Assembly: GCA_021205635.1 (NCBI GenBank)
Contig: JAJPXC010000077.1
Coordinates: 1 to 40,589 of the forward strand
DNA: 40,589 nt
Reading direction: 5' to 3'
From: Bacteroidales bacterium
Lineage (GTDB): Bacteria > Bacteroidota > Bacteroidia > Bacteroidales > Muribaculaceae
Positions within the stretch are counted from its first letter, which is position 1. Each line of letters begins with the position of its first letter. The translations under genes and the position numbers were made by a program. Below the pieces are notes generated by a model. The model searched no databases and was not told the DNA's origin. It saw only the letters and a program-made list of their open reading frames with translations. Shown piece after piece: positions 21,795-32,493 of the stretch.

Positions 21795-22160
21795 TTATGC
21801 CTTGGCGGCGGCTTCCTTGTTGGCGTCCTTTTGGGCCTGTGGAAGCACAGCGTTCATCTCATTGACAATCTCCTCGGCCTGCTTGTTGAAGCCCTCAACG
21901 AGTGCCTTGTAAGCCTTGGCGAAATATTCCTTTTTAGCCTTGACGTAAGCCACTTGGTCGGAGAAGTCGCGCTGACTCTTGTCGAAGGATACCCCTAAGC
22001 GCTCGATTGTGGTCACTTGGAGATCGGCGATCTTGCCGATAATCTCGTTCATTTTTTCACGGTCGATGCCCGGCACGAATTGCGAGGCGAGAGCGCACTC
22101 TGAGGCGAGGGCGCCGCAGATGTTCTTAATCTGCTTCTTAAGGTCGCGTTTATTAGCCAT
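21795..22160 (-). CDS. Small helical protein of unknown function
   Basis: The 121-aa protein (MANKRDLKKQIKNICGALASECALAS...) is predicted to be almost wholly helical and charged. It has no signal peptide, no membrane segment and an Ala/Lys-rich tail. Residues ~60-105 contain heptad-like hydrophobic spacing. I recall similar short proteins as conserved hypotheticals in Bacteroidales but know of no function. It stands between thrC (66 bp upstream) and the acyltransferase, in the same direction, with repeat-containing gaps on both sides. Confidence 0.75.
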   Translation of the reverse strand: MANKRDLKKQIKNICGALASECALASQFVPGIDREKMNEIIGKIADLQVTTIERLGVSFDKSQRDFSDQVAYVKAKKEYFAKAYKALVEGFNKQAEEIVNEMNAVLPQAQKDANKEAAAKA

Positions 22161-22187
22161 AATTTTTTATTTTTAAATTGAGGGAAC

Positions 22188-22208
22188 TTAAAGGAGGAAA
22201 GGATTAAA
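22188..22208. repeat. 21-bp dispersed repeat, identical to 30462-30482
   Basis: The sequence that begins TTAAAGGAGG and ends AAAGGATTAAA is identical, over 21 bp, at 22188-22208 and 30462-30482. It also matches the right arm of the 4431-4495 palindrome in its last part. Here it lies in the gap between thrC and the small unknown gene. Confidence 0.85.
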
Positions 22209-22226
22209 GCTATTCGCTCCGTTCCT

Positions 22227-23534
22227 TTAAAGACCCATCAGATATTTTTTGAAACAAGCGAGAGTGGGAGAAAGTTTTACGGTGTGCTTGGTGCCACCGA
22301 TGAAAGCGGCGAGTTTGGCGGGCACTGCCACCTCCTTGCCGATGATCTCCTCCACGGTGGTTTTGAACTTGGCGGGGTGGGCAGTCTCCAAGGCGATACC
22401 CACCTCTCCCGGGGCCAATTCCTCCTCGAGGGCGCGATAACCCGTGGCGCCATGGGGGTCGAGCAGGTAACCGGTGCGGTCGTAGACGGTGCGGATGGTT
22501 TCGCCGATTTGGTCGTCGCTGTAGGTAACGCCCGAGATGTCCTGGGCGATGCGGTCGCGCGAGCCGTCATACAGGTCGAGGATACGGGCGAAGTTGGAGG
22601 GGTCGCCCACGTCCATGGCGTTGGCGATGGTGGGGATCGACGCCTTGGGCGAGTACACACCCGAGCGCAGGTATTGGTAGAAGATGTCGTTGCGGTTGTT
22701 GGCGGCGATAAAGCGTTTCACGGGCATACCCATGCGCTTGCCGATCAGGGCCGATGTGAGGTTGCCGAAATTGCCGCTCGGCACGGCGAACACCACTTTA
22801 TGGGGATCCAACCCCATCTTGGCGGCCTGAGCCACGCCGTAGAAGTAATAGAACATCTGCGGCAGGAAGCGGGCGATGTTGATCGAATTGGCTGAGGTGA
22901 GCTTCAAGCGTTCGTTCAACTCTTTATCCATAAACGCCCCCTTTACAAGGGCTTGGCAATCGTCAAACGTGCCGGACACTTCCAGAGCGGTGATGTTCCG
23001 ACCAAGGGTGGTAAACTGGCACTCCTGAATGGGACTAACCTTCCCTTTGGGATAGAGCACATGCACACGCACACCCTCAACGCCCAAGAAACCGTTGGCT
23101 ACGGCGCTTCCGGTGTCGCCCGAGGTGGCCACAAGCACATGTACCTCCTGACCGGGGTTAACCTTGGAGTTGAAGTGTCCCAGCAGGCGAGCCATAAAGC
23201 GGGCGCCAACGTCCTTGAAAGCGAGCGTGGGTCCGTGGAACAGTTCAAGCACGTAGCGGTTGTTTTCTACCTTGCGCAGGGGGATGTCGAAATTGAGTGT
23301 CTCGTTGACGATTTTCTTAAGAGTGGATGCGTCGATGTCATCGCCAAAAAGGGTGTTGGCAACGACGTAGGCGATGTCCTGGAGGGTCATCTCGCCGATA
23401 TTGTTAAAGAAAGCTCGTGGAATAGCAGCAATCCGCTCGGGCATATACAGGCCGCGATCGGGGGCAAGTCCCCGCACGACAGCCTCCTGCAACGTGGCCT
23501 CTCGGGCTTGGCGGTTGGTGGAATAATACTTCAT
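22227..23534 (-). CDS. thrC: Threonine synthase
   Basis: ThrC converts O-phosphohomoserine to threonine using PLP. The 435-aa protein has the PLP lysine at Lys107 in ELFHGPTLAFKDVGARF. VLVATSGDTGSAVANGF and FAVPSGNFGNLTSA, the phosphate-binding loop region, are also visible. N-terminal MKYYSTNRQAREATLQEAV is typical. It is last in the thrA-homoserine kinase-thrC operon, 16 bp after the kinase gene. Identification is firm. Confidence 0.97.
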   Translation of the reverse strand: MKYYSTNRQAREATLQEAVVRGLAPDRGLYMPERIAAIPRAFFNNIGEMTLQDIAYVVANTLFGDDIDASTLKKIVNETLNFDIPLRKVENNRYVLELFHGPTLAFKDVGARFMARLLGHFNSKVNPGQEVHVLVATSGDTGSAVANGFLGVEGVRVHVLYPKGKVSPIQECQFTTLGRNITALEVSGTFDDCQALVKGAFMDKELNERLKLTSANSINIARFLPQMFYYFYGVAQAAKMGLDPHKVVFAVPSGNFGNLTSALIGKRMGMPVKRFIAANNRNDIFYQYLRSGVYSPKASIPTIANAMDVGDPSNFARILDLYDGSRDRIAQDISGVTYSDDQIGETIRTVYDRTGYLLDPHGATGYRALEEELAPGEVGIALETAHPAKFKTTVEEIIGKEVAVPAKLAAFIGGTKHTVKLSPTLACFKKYLMGL

Positions 23535-23550
23535 GGGTAGTAGTTTGGTA

Positions 23551-24765
23551 TCAATGTTTTAGGAAAGCTTCAATGAATTCCGAGGTCACAAGCGAGCCGT
23601 AGCTGCCGCTGCGGGCCGTGATTTCGTTGTATTCGGTGTGGCCGTCAGGCGCGACTCCGGGCTTGCGGATAAGGAACGGCACAGCGTCGCGAGTGTGGGT
23701 GCGCACGCGGCACGGCGTGGGATGATCGGGCAACACGGCAATAGCCAATAGCTCACCAAGAGTATTCTCAGCCTCGAGTATAGGCTGGATGATTCGCTGG
23801 TCGAGATATTCTATGGTCTTGACCTTCAAGTCGATATCCCCTTCATGTCCGGCCTCATCGCTAGCCTCCACATGGAGGAACACGAAATCGTCGCCAGCTT
23901 TAAGGGCGTCGATCGCGGCTTGCGCCTTGCCCTCATAGTTGGTGTTGTAAAGACCGGTAGCTCCCTCAACTTCAACGGGTTTCAGCCCCGCGTACACGCC
24001 AATACCCTTGATAAGGTCGACGGCCGAAATAACAGTGCCTTTCTTGACGCCGTGCGTGGCTGTGAGGGGTTGCATATTGGGTTTGTAACCCGGCGACCAC
24101 GGCCATATTGAGTTGGCCATATCTAGCCCCTTGGCCTTGCGGGCGAGGTTGACGGGATGGTTCTCTAGCACTTTCTGGGAGCGGATAATCAAATCGTTCA
24201 GCAGATCGGCGGTAGCCTGTGCCTCTGGCACCTGCGCCTTAATCAACAGTGGTCGCCAAGGCTCACCGGGATGATCGTGGGGAGGGTAGCACTCGAGGCG
24301 CTTGTCGGCGTTCTTGATTTTGATCAAGTGACGATACGACACTCCCGGATGGAACGACACGCGGTCGTCGCCCAACTCTTCTTGCAATGCGTGAATCAAC
24401 TCGGTAGCCTCCTCAGAAGTGATGTGGCCGGCCGAATGATTCTTGATTTTGCCCTCGGGAGTAAGGCAGATGATATTGCATCGCATGGCCATCTCGTCGG
24501 GGGCGATGTCGACGCCCATCGACGCGGCTTCAAGCGATCCCCTACCCTCAAACACCTCGCGCACGTCGTAGCCCAGCACGGCCAAATTGGCGATCTCGCT
24601 GCCGGGGTGGAAGCCCTCGGGAACGGTAGTCAACAACCCTTGGGCGCCCTCGCGAGCGAGGCGATCCATGGCGGGTGTTTTGGCGTATTGCAACGGCGTG
24701 AGTCCGCCGAGCTTTTCAATCGGCTCGTCGGCCATTCCGTCACCTAATATAATAATGTGTTTCAT
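23551..24765 (-). CDS. Homoserine kinase of the phosphoglycerate-mutase-like (alkaline phosphatase superfamily) type
   Basis: The 404-aa protein looks like an archaeal-type cofactor-independent phosphoglycerate mutase: metal ligand Asp9 (ILGDGMAD), probable nucleophile Ser56 (HPGSEIANLAVLGYD), and metal-binding segments HVEASDEAGHEGD and LPDHPTPCRVRTHTRD. In the thr operon, homologs of this family in Bacteroides were shown by mutant-fitness studies to supply homoserine kinase activity. Here no GHMP-type thrB is present in the operon. The start overlaps the thrA stop by 4 bp and thrC follows 16 bp later. I therefore call it homoserine kinase; the mutase annotation that automatic tools would give is probably wrong. 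Confidence 0.85.
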   Translation of the reverse strand: MKHIIILGDGMADEPIEKLGGLTPLQYAKTPAMDRLAREGAQGLLTTVPEGFHPGSEIANLAVLGYDVREVFEGRGSLEAASMGVDIAPDEMAMRCNIICLTPEGKIKNHSAGHITSEEATELIHALQEELGDDRVSFHPGVSYRHLIKIKNADKRLECYPPHDHPGEPWRPLLIKAQVPEAQATADLLNDLIIRSQKVLENHPVNLARKAKGLDMANSIWPWSPGYKPNMQPLTATHGVKKGTVISAVDLIKGIGVYAGLKPVEVEGATGLYNTNYEGKAQAAIDALKAGDDFVFLHVEASDEAGHEGDIDLKVKTIEYLDQRIIQPILEAENTLGELLAIAVLPDHPTPCRVRTHTRDAVPFLIRKPGVAPDGHTEYNEITARSGSYGSLVTSEFIEAFLKH

Positions 24766-27197
24766 CGAATATTTGCAATTGAGATGATATCGGCGAAGAC
24801 ACCGGCGGCGGTTACCTCGGCGCCCGCTCCGTAGCCCTTGATTACCATCGGGTATTCCTTGTAGCGCTCGGTTGTGAGCAGAATCACGTTGTTGCTGCCC
24901 TCGAGGTGGAAGAACGGGTGGGCGCGGTCAACGCTCTGCAACGACACGCTCACGCGACCGTCCTCCAGCGTGGCCACGAAGCGGAAACGTTTGTGCTCCT
25001 CGGCGGCCTTGGCACGTTTTTCCTCAAATTGGCTATCCAGCTTGGAAATATTGGAGAAGAATTGTTCGAGGGTGCCCTCAAAGTATTCCTCGGGGATAAA
25101 CAAGTTGCGAATCACGTCGGATTGCTCCACCTTATAACCGGCCTCGCGGGCCAGAATCACCAGTTTGCGAATAACGTCTTTGCCACTAAGGTCAACGCGG
25201 GGATCAGGCTCGGAATAACCAGCCTCCTTGGCCATCGTGATGGCTTTGCTCAGGGGAACGTCCTCGCTCAACACATTAAATATATAGTTGAGCGTGCCCG
25301 AAACCACAGCCTCGATCTTCAGGATCTTATCGCCCGAATTGATGAGGTTGTTGATGGTGTTGATGATGGGCAATCCGGCACCCACGTTGGTCTCGAAAAG
25401 GAATTTCACATCCTTCTTGCGGGCAATGCGCTTCAGCTTGGCGTAGCTGTCGTAATCGGCCGAAGCGGCTATTTTATTGGCGGCAACCACGTTGACGTTA
25501 TTACTCAGGAGGTCGTAATACAGGTCGGCGATATGCTGCGAGGCTGTGCAATCGACGAATACCGAGTTGAAGATGTTCATTCCGAGCACTCCTTGGCGGA
25601 TATTGTCGGGAGTAGCCGAGATACTGGATTCCTCGAGCATTTGCTGGTAGTGATCGAGGTCGATTCCGTCGCGGGTGAACACGCATTTGCGGGAGTTGGC
25701 GATTCCCACGATACGCAGCTCCAAGGCTTTGTCGCGGAGCAAAGCCTCTTGCTGGCTCTGAATCTGCTTCAACAGGCGGCGTCCTACGTTGCCGATTCCC
25801 ACCACAAAGAGGTTCAGCACCTGCGTCTCGCTCAAGAAGAACGAGTCGTGAAGGGTGTTGAGGGCCTTCTTGAGATTCTTGAGGGTGATTACGAAAGAGA
25901 TATTGGTCTCGGAGGCACCCTGCGCGCACGCTATGACATTGATACCGTTGCGGCCAAGGGTGTTGAACAACTTGCCAGCGATACCGGTGGTGTGCTTCAT
26001 GTTCTCGCCCACGATAGCCACGGTGGCAAGGTCGCGCTCGGCCGAGATGTCACTGATCTCGCCGCTCTCCAGCTCGGGGGCAAATTCTTCCTCCAGAACC
26101 GACACTGCCAATTCAGCGTCGGCGTTCTTGACCGCGAACGAGGTGTTGTTCTCCGACGATGCCTGGGACACCAGGAACACGCTCACGCCGTTCTTGGCCA
26201 AGGCGTTGAAGATGCGGGCGTTGATTCCGATGATACCCACCATGCCAAGGCCTGTCACAGTGATCAAGCAGGTGTCGTTGATCGAGGAGATACCCTTGAT
26301 GGCCTTCCCCTCGGTGCCGGGACGTTGCTCGCATATGAGAGTGCCGGGAGCGTCGGGGTTGAACGTGTTCTTGATAAGAATGGGAATGTTCTTGTGGAAC
26401 ACAGGGTAAATCGTGGGAGGATAAACAACCTTGGCTCCGAAGTTGCAAAGCTCCATTGCCTCGACAAACGTCAAGTGATCTATCACGTAGGCAGCGTCGA
26501 TCACTCGAGGATCGGCGGTCATGAAGCCATCAACATCAGTCCATATCTCCAATTGAGAGGCATCGAGCGTGGCAGCAAGGATAGCGGCAGTGTAATCGCT
26601 GCCTCCGCGACCAAGGTTGGTGATGTCACCCTCGGCGTTGGACGCGATAAAACCGGGCACCAGATAAACCTTATCGTTAAGCGAGTCGAAGCAGCTGTGG
26701 ATAAGTTCGTTGGTAGCCTCAGCGTCTAGGATATGCTTGCCAAACTGTTTCTGGGTGCGGATAAACTTGCGGGAATCCATCAACCGAGCATCCTTAATCA
26801 GGTAGGAGATAATGGTGCTTGAGAGGCGTTCACCATAGCTCACGACGATATCGAGAGTGCGGTCGCTCAAGTCGCGGATCAAGGATATGCCGCGGTAGAT
26901 ATTTCCCAGTTCCTCAAGCAACGGGGTAGTAATGGAGCGCACGTCCAAACGAAGCTCCTCGGGGATCACTCCGTCGATGATTTTGTTGTGACGGTCGACT
27001 ATTTGGGCGTAGCTCTCAAGATGAGCGATGTCGCCCTTGGCCGCCAGACGTGCTGTCGATATGAGTTTGTCGGTAACTCCTCCCAATGCCGAAACCACCA
27101 CAATTACAGGCTCTTGCGCCTGCTCGACGATGCGTTTCACATTCATCAGGCTCTCCACCGAGCCCACGGAAGTTCCACCGAATTTTAGTACTTTCAT
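24762..27197 (-). CDS. thrA: Bifunctional aspartate kinase/homoserine dehydrogenase
   Basis: The 811-aa fusion catalyses the first and third steps from aspartate to threonine. The aspartokinase half begins KFGGTSVGSVESL (residues 5-17) and contains GRGGSDYTAAILAATL. A pair of ACT-like regulatory domains follows (about 300-460), the usual site of threonine feedback. The homoserine dehydrogenase half starts with the NAD(P) motif VVGIGNVGRRLL at ~466 and carries the VVAANKIA and GLPIINTINNLINSGD segments. It is first in the threonine operon, overlaps the homoserine kinase gene by 4 bp and has its own promoter (27245-27275). No leader-peptide attenuator was seen in the ~42-nt leader. Confidence 0.97.
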   Translation of the reverse strand: MKVLKFGGTSVGSVESLMNVKRIVEQAQEPVIVVVSALGGVTDKLISTARLAAKGDIAHLESYAQIVDRHNKIIDGVIPEELRLDVRSITTPLLEELGNIYRGISLIRDLSDRTLDIVVSYGERLSSTIISYLIKDARLMDSRKFIRTQKQFGKHILDAEATNELIHSCFDSLNDKVYLVPGFIASNAEGDITNLGRGGSDYTAAILAATLDASQLEIWTDVDGFMTADPRVIDAAYVIDHLTFVEAMELCNFGAKVVYPPTIYPVFHKNIPILIKNTFNPDAPGTLICEQRPGTEGKAIKGISSINDTCLITVTGLGMVGIIGINARIFNALAKNGVSVFLVSQASSENNTSFAVKNADAELAVSVLEEEFAPELESGEISDISAERDLATVAIVGENMKHTTGIAGKLFNTLGRNGINVIACAQGASETNISFVITLKNLKKALNTLHDSFFLSETQVLNLFVVGIGNVGRRLLKQIQSQQEALLRDKALELRIVGIANSRKCVFTRDGIDLDHYQQMLEESSISATPDNIRQGVLGMNIFNSVFVDCTASQHIADLYYDLLSNNVNVVAANKIAASADYDSYAKLKRIARKKDVKFLFETNVGAGLPIINTINNLINSGDKILKIEAVVSGTLNYIFNVLSEDVPLSKAITMAKEAGYSEPDPRVDLSGKDVIRKLVILAREAGYKVEQSDVIRNLFIPEEYFEGTLEQFFSNISKLDSQFEEKRAKAAEEHKRFRFVATLEDGRVSVSLQSVDRAHPFFHLEGSNNVILLTTERYKEYPMVIKGYGAGAEVTAAGVFADIISIANIR

Positions 27198-27244
27198 TTG
27201 CTAAATATTTGCGAACTGTCTTTGGCTATTATCAAATCAATCGT

Positions 27245-27275
27245 CAAAGTTACGCAAAATTGTTGAAACCGCAAC
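27245..27275 (-). promoter_or_regulatory. thrA promoter
   Basis: On the minus strand the -7 element TAACTTTG (27245-27252) is preceded by GTTG (27272-27275) 19 bp upstream. Transcription would start near 27239, leaving a leader of about 42 nt. It is divergent from the prmA promoter. Confidence 0.7.
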
Positions 27276-27321
27276 CACATCTTTACAAAAACGTGAGATT
27301 CTTATCCTGTTTGCCACTGAT

Positions 27322-27353
27322 TTTGGTCGCTTGCGGAAAAAGAAGTAACTTTG
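27322..27353 (+). promoter_or_regulatory. prmA promoter
   Basis: TTTG (27322-27325), a 20-bp spacer and TAACTTTG (27346-27353) match the consensus exactly. The last bases of the -7 element include a TTG that would be an in-frame start, so the ATG at 27369 must be used. The leader is then only about 10 nt. Confidence 0.82.
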
Positions 27354-27368
27354 CCAAAAATTGGCGTT

Positions 27369-28232
27369 ATGAACGACTATATAGCCACGAGAATTGAACT
27401 GAAGCCGTGCGACGAGACGGCTACCGACCTACTTGCCTACGAGCTGGGCGAGGCCGGTTACGAGAGTTTTGTGCCCGACGAGCATGGCCTTACAGCCTAC
27501 ATCCGCAAGGAATTGGCCGACGAGCAAGCCGTGGTACGCGCCGTGGAAACCCTCCCTGGCGAGCCTCGACAAACCACCATCACCCATGAGTTGATCGAGG
27601 GCCAGGACTGGAACTCGGAGTGGGAGCGCCACTACTTCCAACCGATCGTTGTTGGCGACCAATGCGTGGTGCACAGCTCATTCCACACCGATTACCCCAA
27701 AGCCCAATACGACATCGTGATCGACCCTAAAATGGCTTTCGGCACAGGACACCACGCCACTACCGAGCAGATGCTCACGGGCCTTCTGTCTCTCGATCTC
27801 GAGGGGAAGTCGGTAATCGACATGGGCACCGGAACGGGTATCCTCGCCATCCTTGCCGCTATGAGAGGCGCCTCAACCGTCACTGGAATTGAGATCGACC
27901 CTATGGCCCAAGAGAACGCCGTGGAGAACGTCGCCATCAATCATCACCCCGAAATCAAGGTGCTTTTGGGTGACGTTTCATCCTTGAAGAAAGTAGAGCC
28001 TGCCGACGTGTTCCTCGCCAACATCAACCGCAATGTAATCCTTAACGACTTAAGCGTTTACGTAGAAAAGTTAAAGCCTTGCGGCACCATGCTCCTAAGC
28101 GGTTTTTACCTGGGAAAGGATGCCGATATGGTAGAGGATGAGGCCAAACGCTTAGGCCTGACGAAATTGGCACAAAGTACAATCAACCAATGGACATGCT
28201 TGATGCTATCCAAAATCCCTGATATTGAATGA
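27369..28232 (+). CDS. prmA: Ribosomal protein L11 methyltransferase
   Basis: PrmA trimethylates lysines of ribosomal protein L11 with SAM. With the ATG at 27369 the protein has 287 aa; an upstream TTG at 27351 lies in the promoter and is rejected. The N-terminal half is the L11-recognition domain (about 1-100). FGTGHHATTEQML precedes the SAM-binding motif VIDMGTGTGILAILAA (about 150-165). FLANINRNVIL fits the catalytic loop region of the family. It overlaps the next gene by 4 bp. Identification is good, though small-molecule methyltransferases share the fold. Confidence 0.92.
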   Translation: MNDYIATRIELKPCDETATDLLAYELGEAGYESFVPDEHGLTAYIRKELADEQAVVRAVETLPGEPRQTTITHELIEGQDWNSEWERHYFQPIVVGDQCVVHSSFHTDYPKAQYDIVIDPKMAFGTGHHATTEQMLTGLLSLDLEGKSVIDMGTGTGILAILAAMRGASTVTGIEIDPMAQENAVENVAINHHPEIKVLLGDVSSLKKVEPADVFLANINRNVILNDLSVYVEKLKPCGTMLLSGFYLGKDADMVEDEAKRLGLTKLAQSTINQWTCLMLSKIPDIE

Positions 28233-28759
28233 AAAAGCTACTCCTACTCATCACTATAATGCTTGGCGCGCTGGCCGGGCATACCCAAGAGACAATCGAC
28301 ACCACCAAGGGCTTTGGCTGGGGCGTTGACGCCTCGTCGATGATCGACCTTACCGGCCACGACATGTCGACGCTCAACATCGACGCCTATTTCGGTTATC
28401 GCTCCCCGTCAATCCTTATGGCTGGTATCGGTGCGGGCATCGACATGATGGTGAGCAACGACTCTAGGTCGTTCCCTGTCTACGCGATTTTCCGCACGAG
28501 CTTCTCATCCAAGCCGCAATTGCTGTTTTTCGAGACCCGCATGGGCTGCTCCGTCAACCATATATATAATGAGAACACCCAGACAGGCTTCTACGGCTCC
28601 TGGGGCGTGGGCATACACTTGGCCACGGGCAAGAAATTCCGTAGCTACTTCGTGCTCAGCTACAACCTCATTACACGCGACAATTACACCTGGCACGACC
28701 AGCATGTGGGTTGCAACTCGCTGCAGTTCGCCGGGGTGAAAGTGGGAGCTTGTTTCTAA
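28229..28759 (+). CDS. Secreted or outer-membrane protein of unknown function
   Basis: The 176-aa protein has an N-terminal signal peptide (MKKLLLLITIMLGALAGHTQ, cleavage near residue 20). The rest is made of alternating glycine/aromatic segments (GFGWGVDASSM, FGYRSPSILMAGIGAGIDMM, GSWGVGIHLATGKKF) ending in aromatic residues, as in a small beta-barrel outer-membrane protein. The ATG overlaps the prmA stop (28229-28232), so translation is coupled despite unrelated roles. Function unknown. Confidence 0.75.
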   Translation: MKKLLLLITIMLGALAGHTQETIDTTKGFGWGVDASSMIDLTGHDMSTLNIDAYFGYRSPSILMAGIGAGIDMMVSNDSRSFPVYAIFRTSFSSKPQLLFFETRMGCSVNHIYNENTQTGFYGSWGVGIHLATGKKFRSYFVLSYNLITRDNYTWHDQHVGCNSLQFAGVKVGACF

Positions 28760-28828
28760 GCTTTTCCAAATTCACAGGCGCCCAAAACGTCAACCTTAAA
28801 GCGATTTGGCGAAATAGCTTAACATTTG

Positions 28829-28860
28829 TTTGCTAAATCGGGAAAATAGTTATAACTTTG
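28829..28860 (+). promoter_or_regulatory. leu operon promoter
   Basis: TTTG (28829-28832), a 20-bp spacer and TAACTTTG (28853-28860) match the Bacteroidota consensus exactly. Transcription should start near 28866, leaving a leader of about 63 nt before leuA. Confidence 0.85.
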
Positions 28861-28875
28861 CGGCCAATATTGTCA

Positions 28876-28908
28876 AAGCAAGGTAATAGTATACTCCAAG
28901 CAAGGTAA
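28876..28908 (+). promoter_or_regulatory. Direct repeat in the leuA leader
   Basis: The 11-bp sequence AAGCAAGGTAA occurs at 28876-28886 and 28898-28908, with starts 22 bp apart (two helical turns), just downstream of the predicted start site. It could be an operator or an RNA-binding site. No leader peptide rich in leucine codons is visible. Confidence 0.5.
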
Positions 28909-28929
28909 AAAAGATTTATAAATCCAATT

Positions 28930-30426
<1,497 letters not shown>

Positions 30427-30436
30427 CCCCCACCCT

Positions 30437-30482
30437 TTTCCTCCTTTCCCCCTTTCATCCTTTAAAGGAGGAAAGGATTAAA
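30437..30482 (+). repeat. Inverted repeat of the 8-bp family between leuA and leuC
   Basis: Perfect 11-bp arms TTTCCTCCTTT (30437-30447) and AAAGGAGGAAA (30464-30474) are separated by 16 nt that carry a further CTTTCATCCTTT unit. The right side (30462-30482) is identical over 21 bp to 22188-22208. The right arm includes an AGGAGG core, but it lies more than 25 nt before leuC. Confidence 0.8.
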
Positions 30483-30498
30483 TTCTTAAAATTAAGAA

Positions 30499-31893
30499 AT
30501 GGCCAAAACATTATTCGACAAAATATGGGACGCTCACGCCGTCAACGTGATTGAAGGCGGTCCCACCCAATTATACATCGACCGTCACTACTGTCACGAG
30601 GTCACCTCTCCCCAAGCGTTTCAGGGCTTGCGCAACCGCGGGCTGAAAGTGTTCCGTCCCGAGCGCACGTTCTGCTCGCCCGACCACAACATCCCTACCC
30701 TCAACCAGGACAAGCCCATCTCCGATCCCGTCTCCCGCAACCAGGTGGACACATTGACCCGCAACGCCAAGGAATTCGGCGTGACGCTTTACGGCCTCGG
30801 CAACGAGCGTAACGGCATCATCCACGTGATCGGTCCGGAGAACGGTTTGACCCTTCCGGGCTACACCATCGTCTGCGGTGACAGTCACACGTCCACCCAT
30901 GGCGCATTCGGAGCCGTCGCCTTCGGTATCGGCACCTCCGAGGTGGAGATGGTTCTTGCCTCGCAGTGCATTCTCCAGCCCAAACCCAAAACTATGCGTA
31001 TCAACGTCGAGGGCAAGCTTCGTCCCGGCGTTACCGCCAAGGATATCGCCCTTTACATCATCGCCAAGATGACCACCGGCGGTGCCACCGGCTACTTCGT
31101 GGAATACGCCGGAGAGGCAATCCGCTCGCTGTCGATGGAGGAGCGCATGACCGTGTGCAACCTCTCGATTGAAATGGGTGCCCGCGGCGGCATGATCGCT
31201 CCCGACGAAGTGACATTCGCCTACTGCAAGGGTCGCGACTTCGCCCCCCAAGGCGAGGAATGGGACAAAGCCGTGGAGAAATGGAAAGAGCTGTACAGCG
31301 ACGAGGACGCGAAATTTGACGCCGAGATTACTTTCGACGCCGCCGACATCGAGCCTCGCATTACTTTCGGCACCAATCCCGGCATGGGCATCGGCATCAC
31401 CGAGGCCGTTCCCGAGCCTGACGCCGATGATGAAGCCGGGCGCATCTCTTTCCTAAAATCGCTCGAATACATGGGCTGGAAACCAGGACAGAAACTCGAG
31501 GGCACACCCGTAGATTACGTGTTCCTCGGCTCCTGTACCAATGGTCGTATCGAGGATTTCCGCGCCTTCGCCAACGTTGTCAAAGGCAAGAAGAAAGCCG
31601 ACAACATCACCGCTTGGCTCGTTCCCGGCTCATGGAAAGTGGACAAGCAGATACGTGAGGAGGGCATCGACAAGATTCTCGAGGAGGCTGGATTCCAGCT
31701 TCGCCAACCTGGTTGTTCGGCTTGCCTTGCGATGAACGAGGACAAAGTACCTGCGGGCAAATTGGCCGTTTCGACCTCCAACCGCAACTTCGAGGGTCGC
31801 CAAGGTCCTGGTTCGCGCACCATTCTCGCCGGCCCGCTAGTAGCCGCCGCCACAGCCATTACCGGTGTATTAACTGATCCACGAAAGCTCTAA
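30499..31893 (+). CDS. leuC: 3-isopropylmalate dehydratase large subunit
   Basis: LeuC with LeuD isomerises 2- to 3-isopropylmalate using a [4Fe-4S] cluster. The 464-aa aconitase-superfamily protein shows [24 protein letters not shown] (in two parts around residues 131-155), the cluster cysteine in FLGSCTNGR (about 348-356) and the pair in [10 protein letters not shown] (about 408-417). The C-terminal [15 protein letters not shown] segment is typical. It precedes leuD by 9 bp. Confidence 0.97.
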   Translation: MAKTLFDKIWDAHAVNVIEGGPTQLYIDRHYCHEVTSPQAFQGLRNRGLKVFRPERTFCSPDHNIPTLNQDKPISDPVSRNQVDTLTRNAKEFGVTLYGLGNERNGIIHVIGPENGLTLPGYTIVCGDSHTSTHGAFGAVAFGIGTSEVEMVLASQCILQPKPKTMRINVEGKLRPGVTAKDIALYIIAKMTTGGATGYFVEYAGEAIRSLSMEERMTVCNLSIEMGARGGMIAPDEVTFAYCKGRDFAPQGEEWDKAVEKWKELYSDEDAKFDAEITFDAADIEPRITFGTNPGMGIGITEAVPEPDADDEAGRISFLKSLEYMGWKPGQKLEGTPVDYVFLGSCTNGRIEDFRAFANVVKGKKKADNITAWLVPGSWKVDKQIREEGIDKILEEAGFQLRQPGCSACLAMNEDKVPAGKLAVSTSNRNFEGRQGPGSRTILAGPLVAAATAITGVLTDPRKL

Positions 31894-31902
31894 ATCCTAA
31901 AA

Positions 31903-32493
31903 ATGAAACAGAAATTCGACACCATTATATCGACATGCGTTCCCCTGCCCATGGAGAACGTCGACACCGACCAAATCATCCCCGCGCGCTTCCTTAAAGC
32001 AACATCCCGCGAGGGCTTCGGTGAAAACTTGTTCCGCGACTGGCGCTACGACAAGCAGGGCCAGCCCATCGCCACTTTCCCCTTGAACGACCCACGCTAC
32101 AAGGACGCTAAAATCCTGGTCGCAGGCAAGAATTTCGGCTCTGGCTCATCGCGCGAGCACGCAGCTTGGGCAATCGCCGATTATGGTTTTCGCGTGGTTG
32201 TGTCAAGCTTCTTCGCCGACATCCACAAGAACAACGAGCTGAACAACTTCGTGCTGCCCGTGGTGGTTTCCGACGATTTCTTGGCTGAGATCTTCGCCAC
32301 GATCGAGGCCGATCCCAAGGCAGAGCTGAAAGTGGACCTCCCGGCCCAGACCATCACCAACCTTACGACCGGTCGCTCGGAACAATTTGACATCAACCCC
32401 TACAAAAAGCATTGCTTGATCAACGGCCTCGACGACATCGACTATCTGCTCACCAAGCAGGCCGACATCGAAAGCTATGAGGCAAGCCGATAA
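31903..32493 (+). CDS. leuD: 3-isopropylmalate dehydratase small subunit
   Basis: LeuD is the swivel subunit partner of LeuC. The 196-aa protein has [17 protein letters not shown] near the N-terminus and the [14 protein letters not shown] motif (about residues 75-88), both hallmarks of the family. Its 3' end overlaps the start of the next gene by 17 bp, which suggests translational coupling. Confidence 0.97.
   Translation: MKQKFDTIISTCVPLPMENVDTDQIIPARFLKATSREGFGENLFRDWRYDKQGQPIATFPLNDPRYKDAKILVAGKNFGSGSSREHAAWAIADYGFRVVVSSFFADIHKNNELNNFVLPVVVSDDFLAEIFATIEADPKAELKVDLPAQTITNLTTGRSEQFDINPYKKHCLINGLDDIDYLLTKQADIESYEASR

Noticed and set aside
24906..26729. Long open frame opposite thrA (607 codons)
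   Set aside because: It is an antisense shadow caused by codon bias in a GC-rich gene; thrA on the other strand has clear domains.
27351..27368. TTG start of prmA at 27351
   Set aside because: The TTG is part of the -7 element TAACTTTG, so it would not be transcribed.
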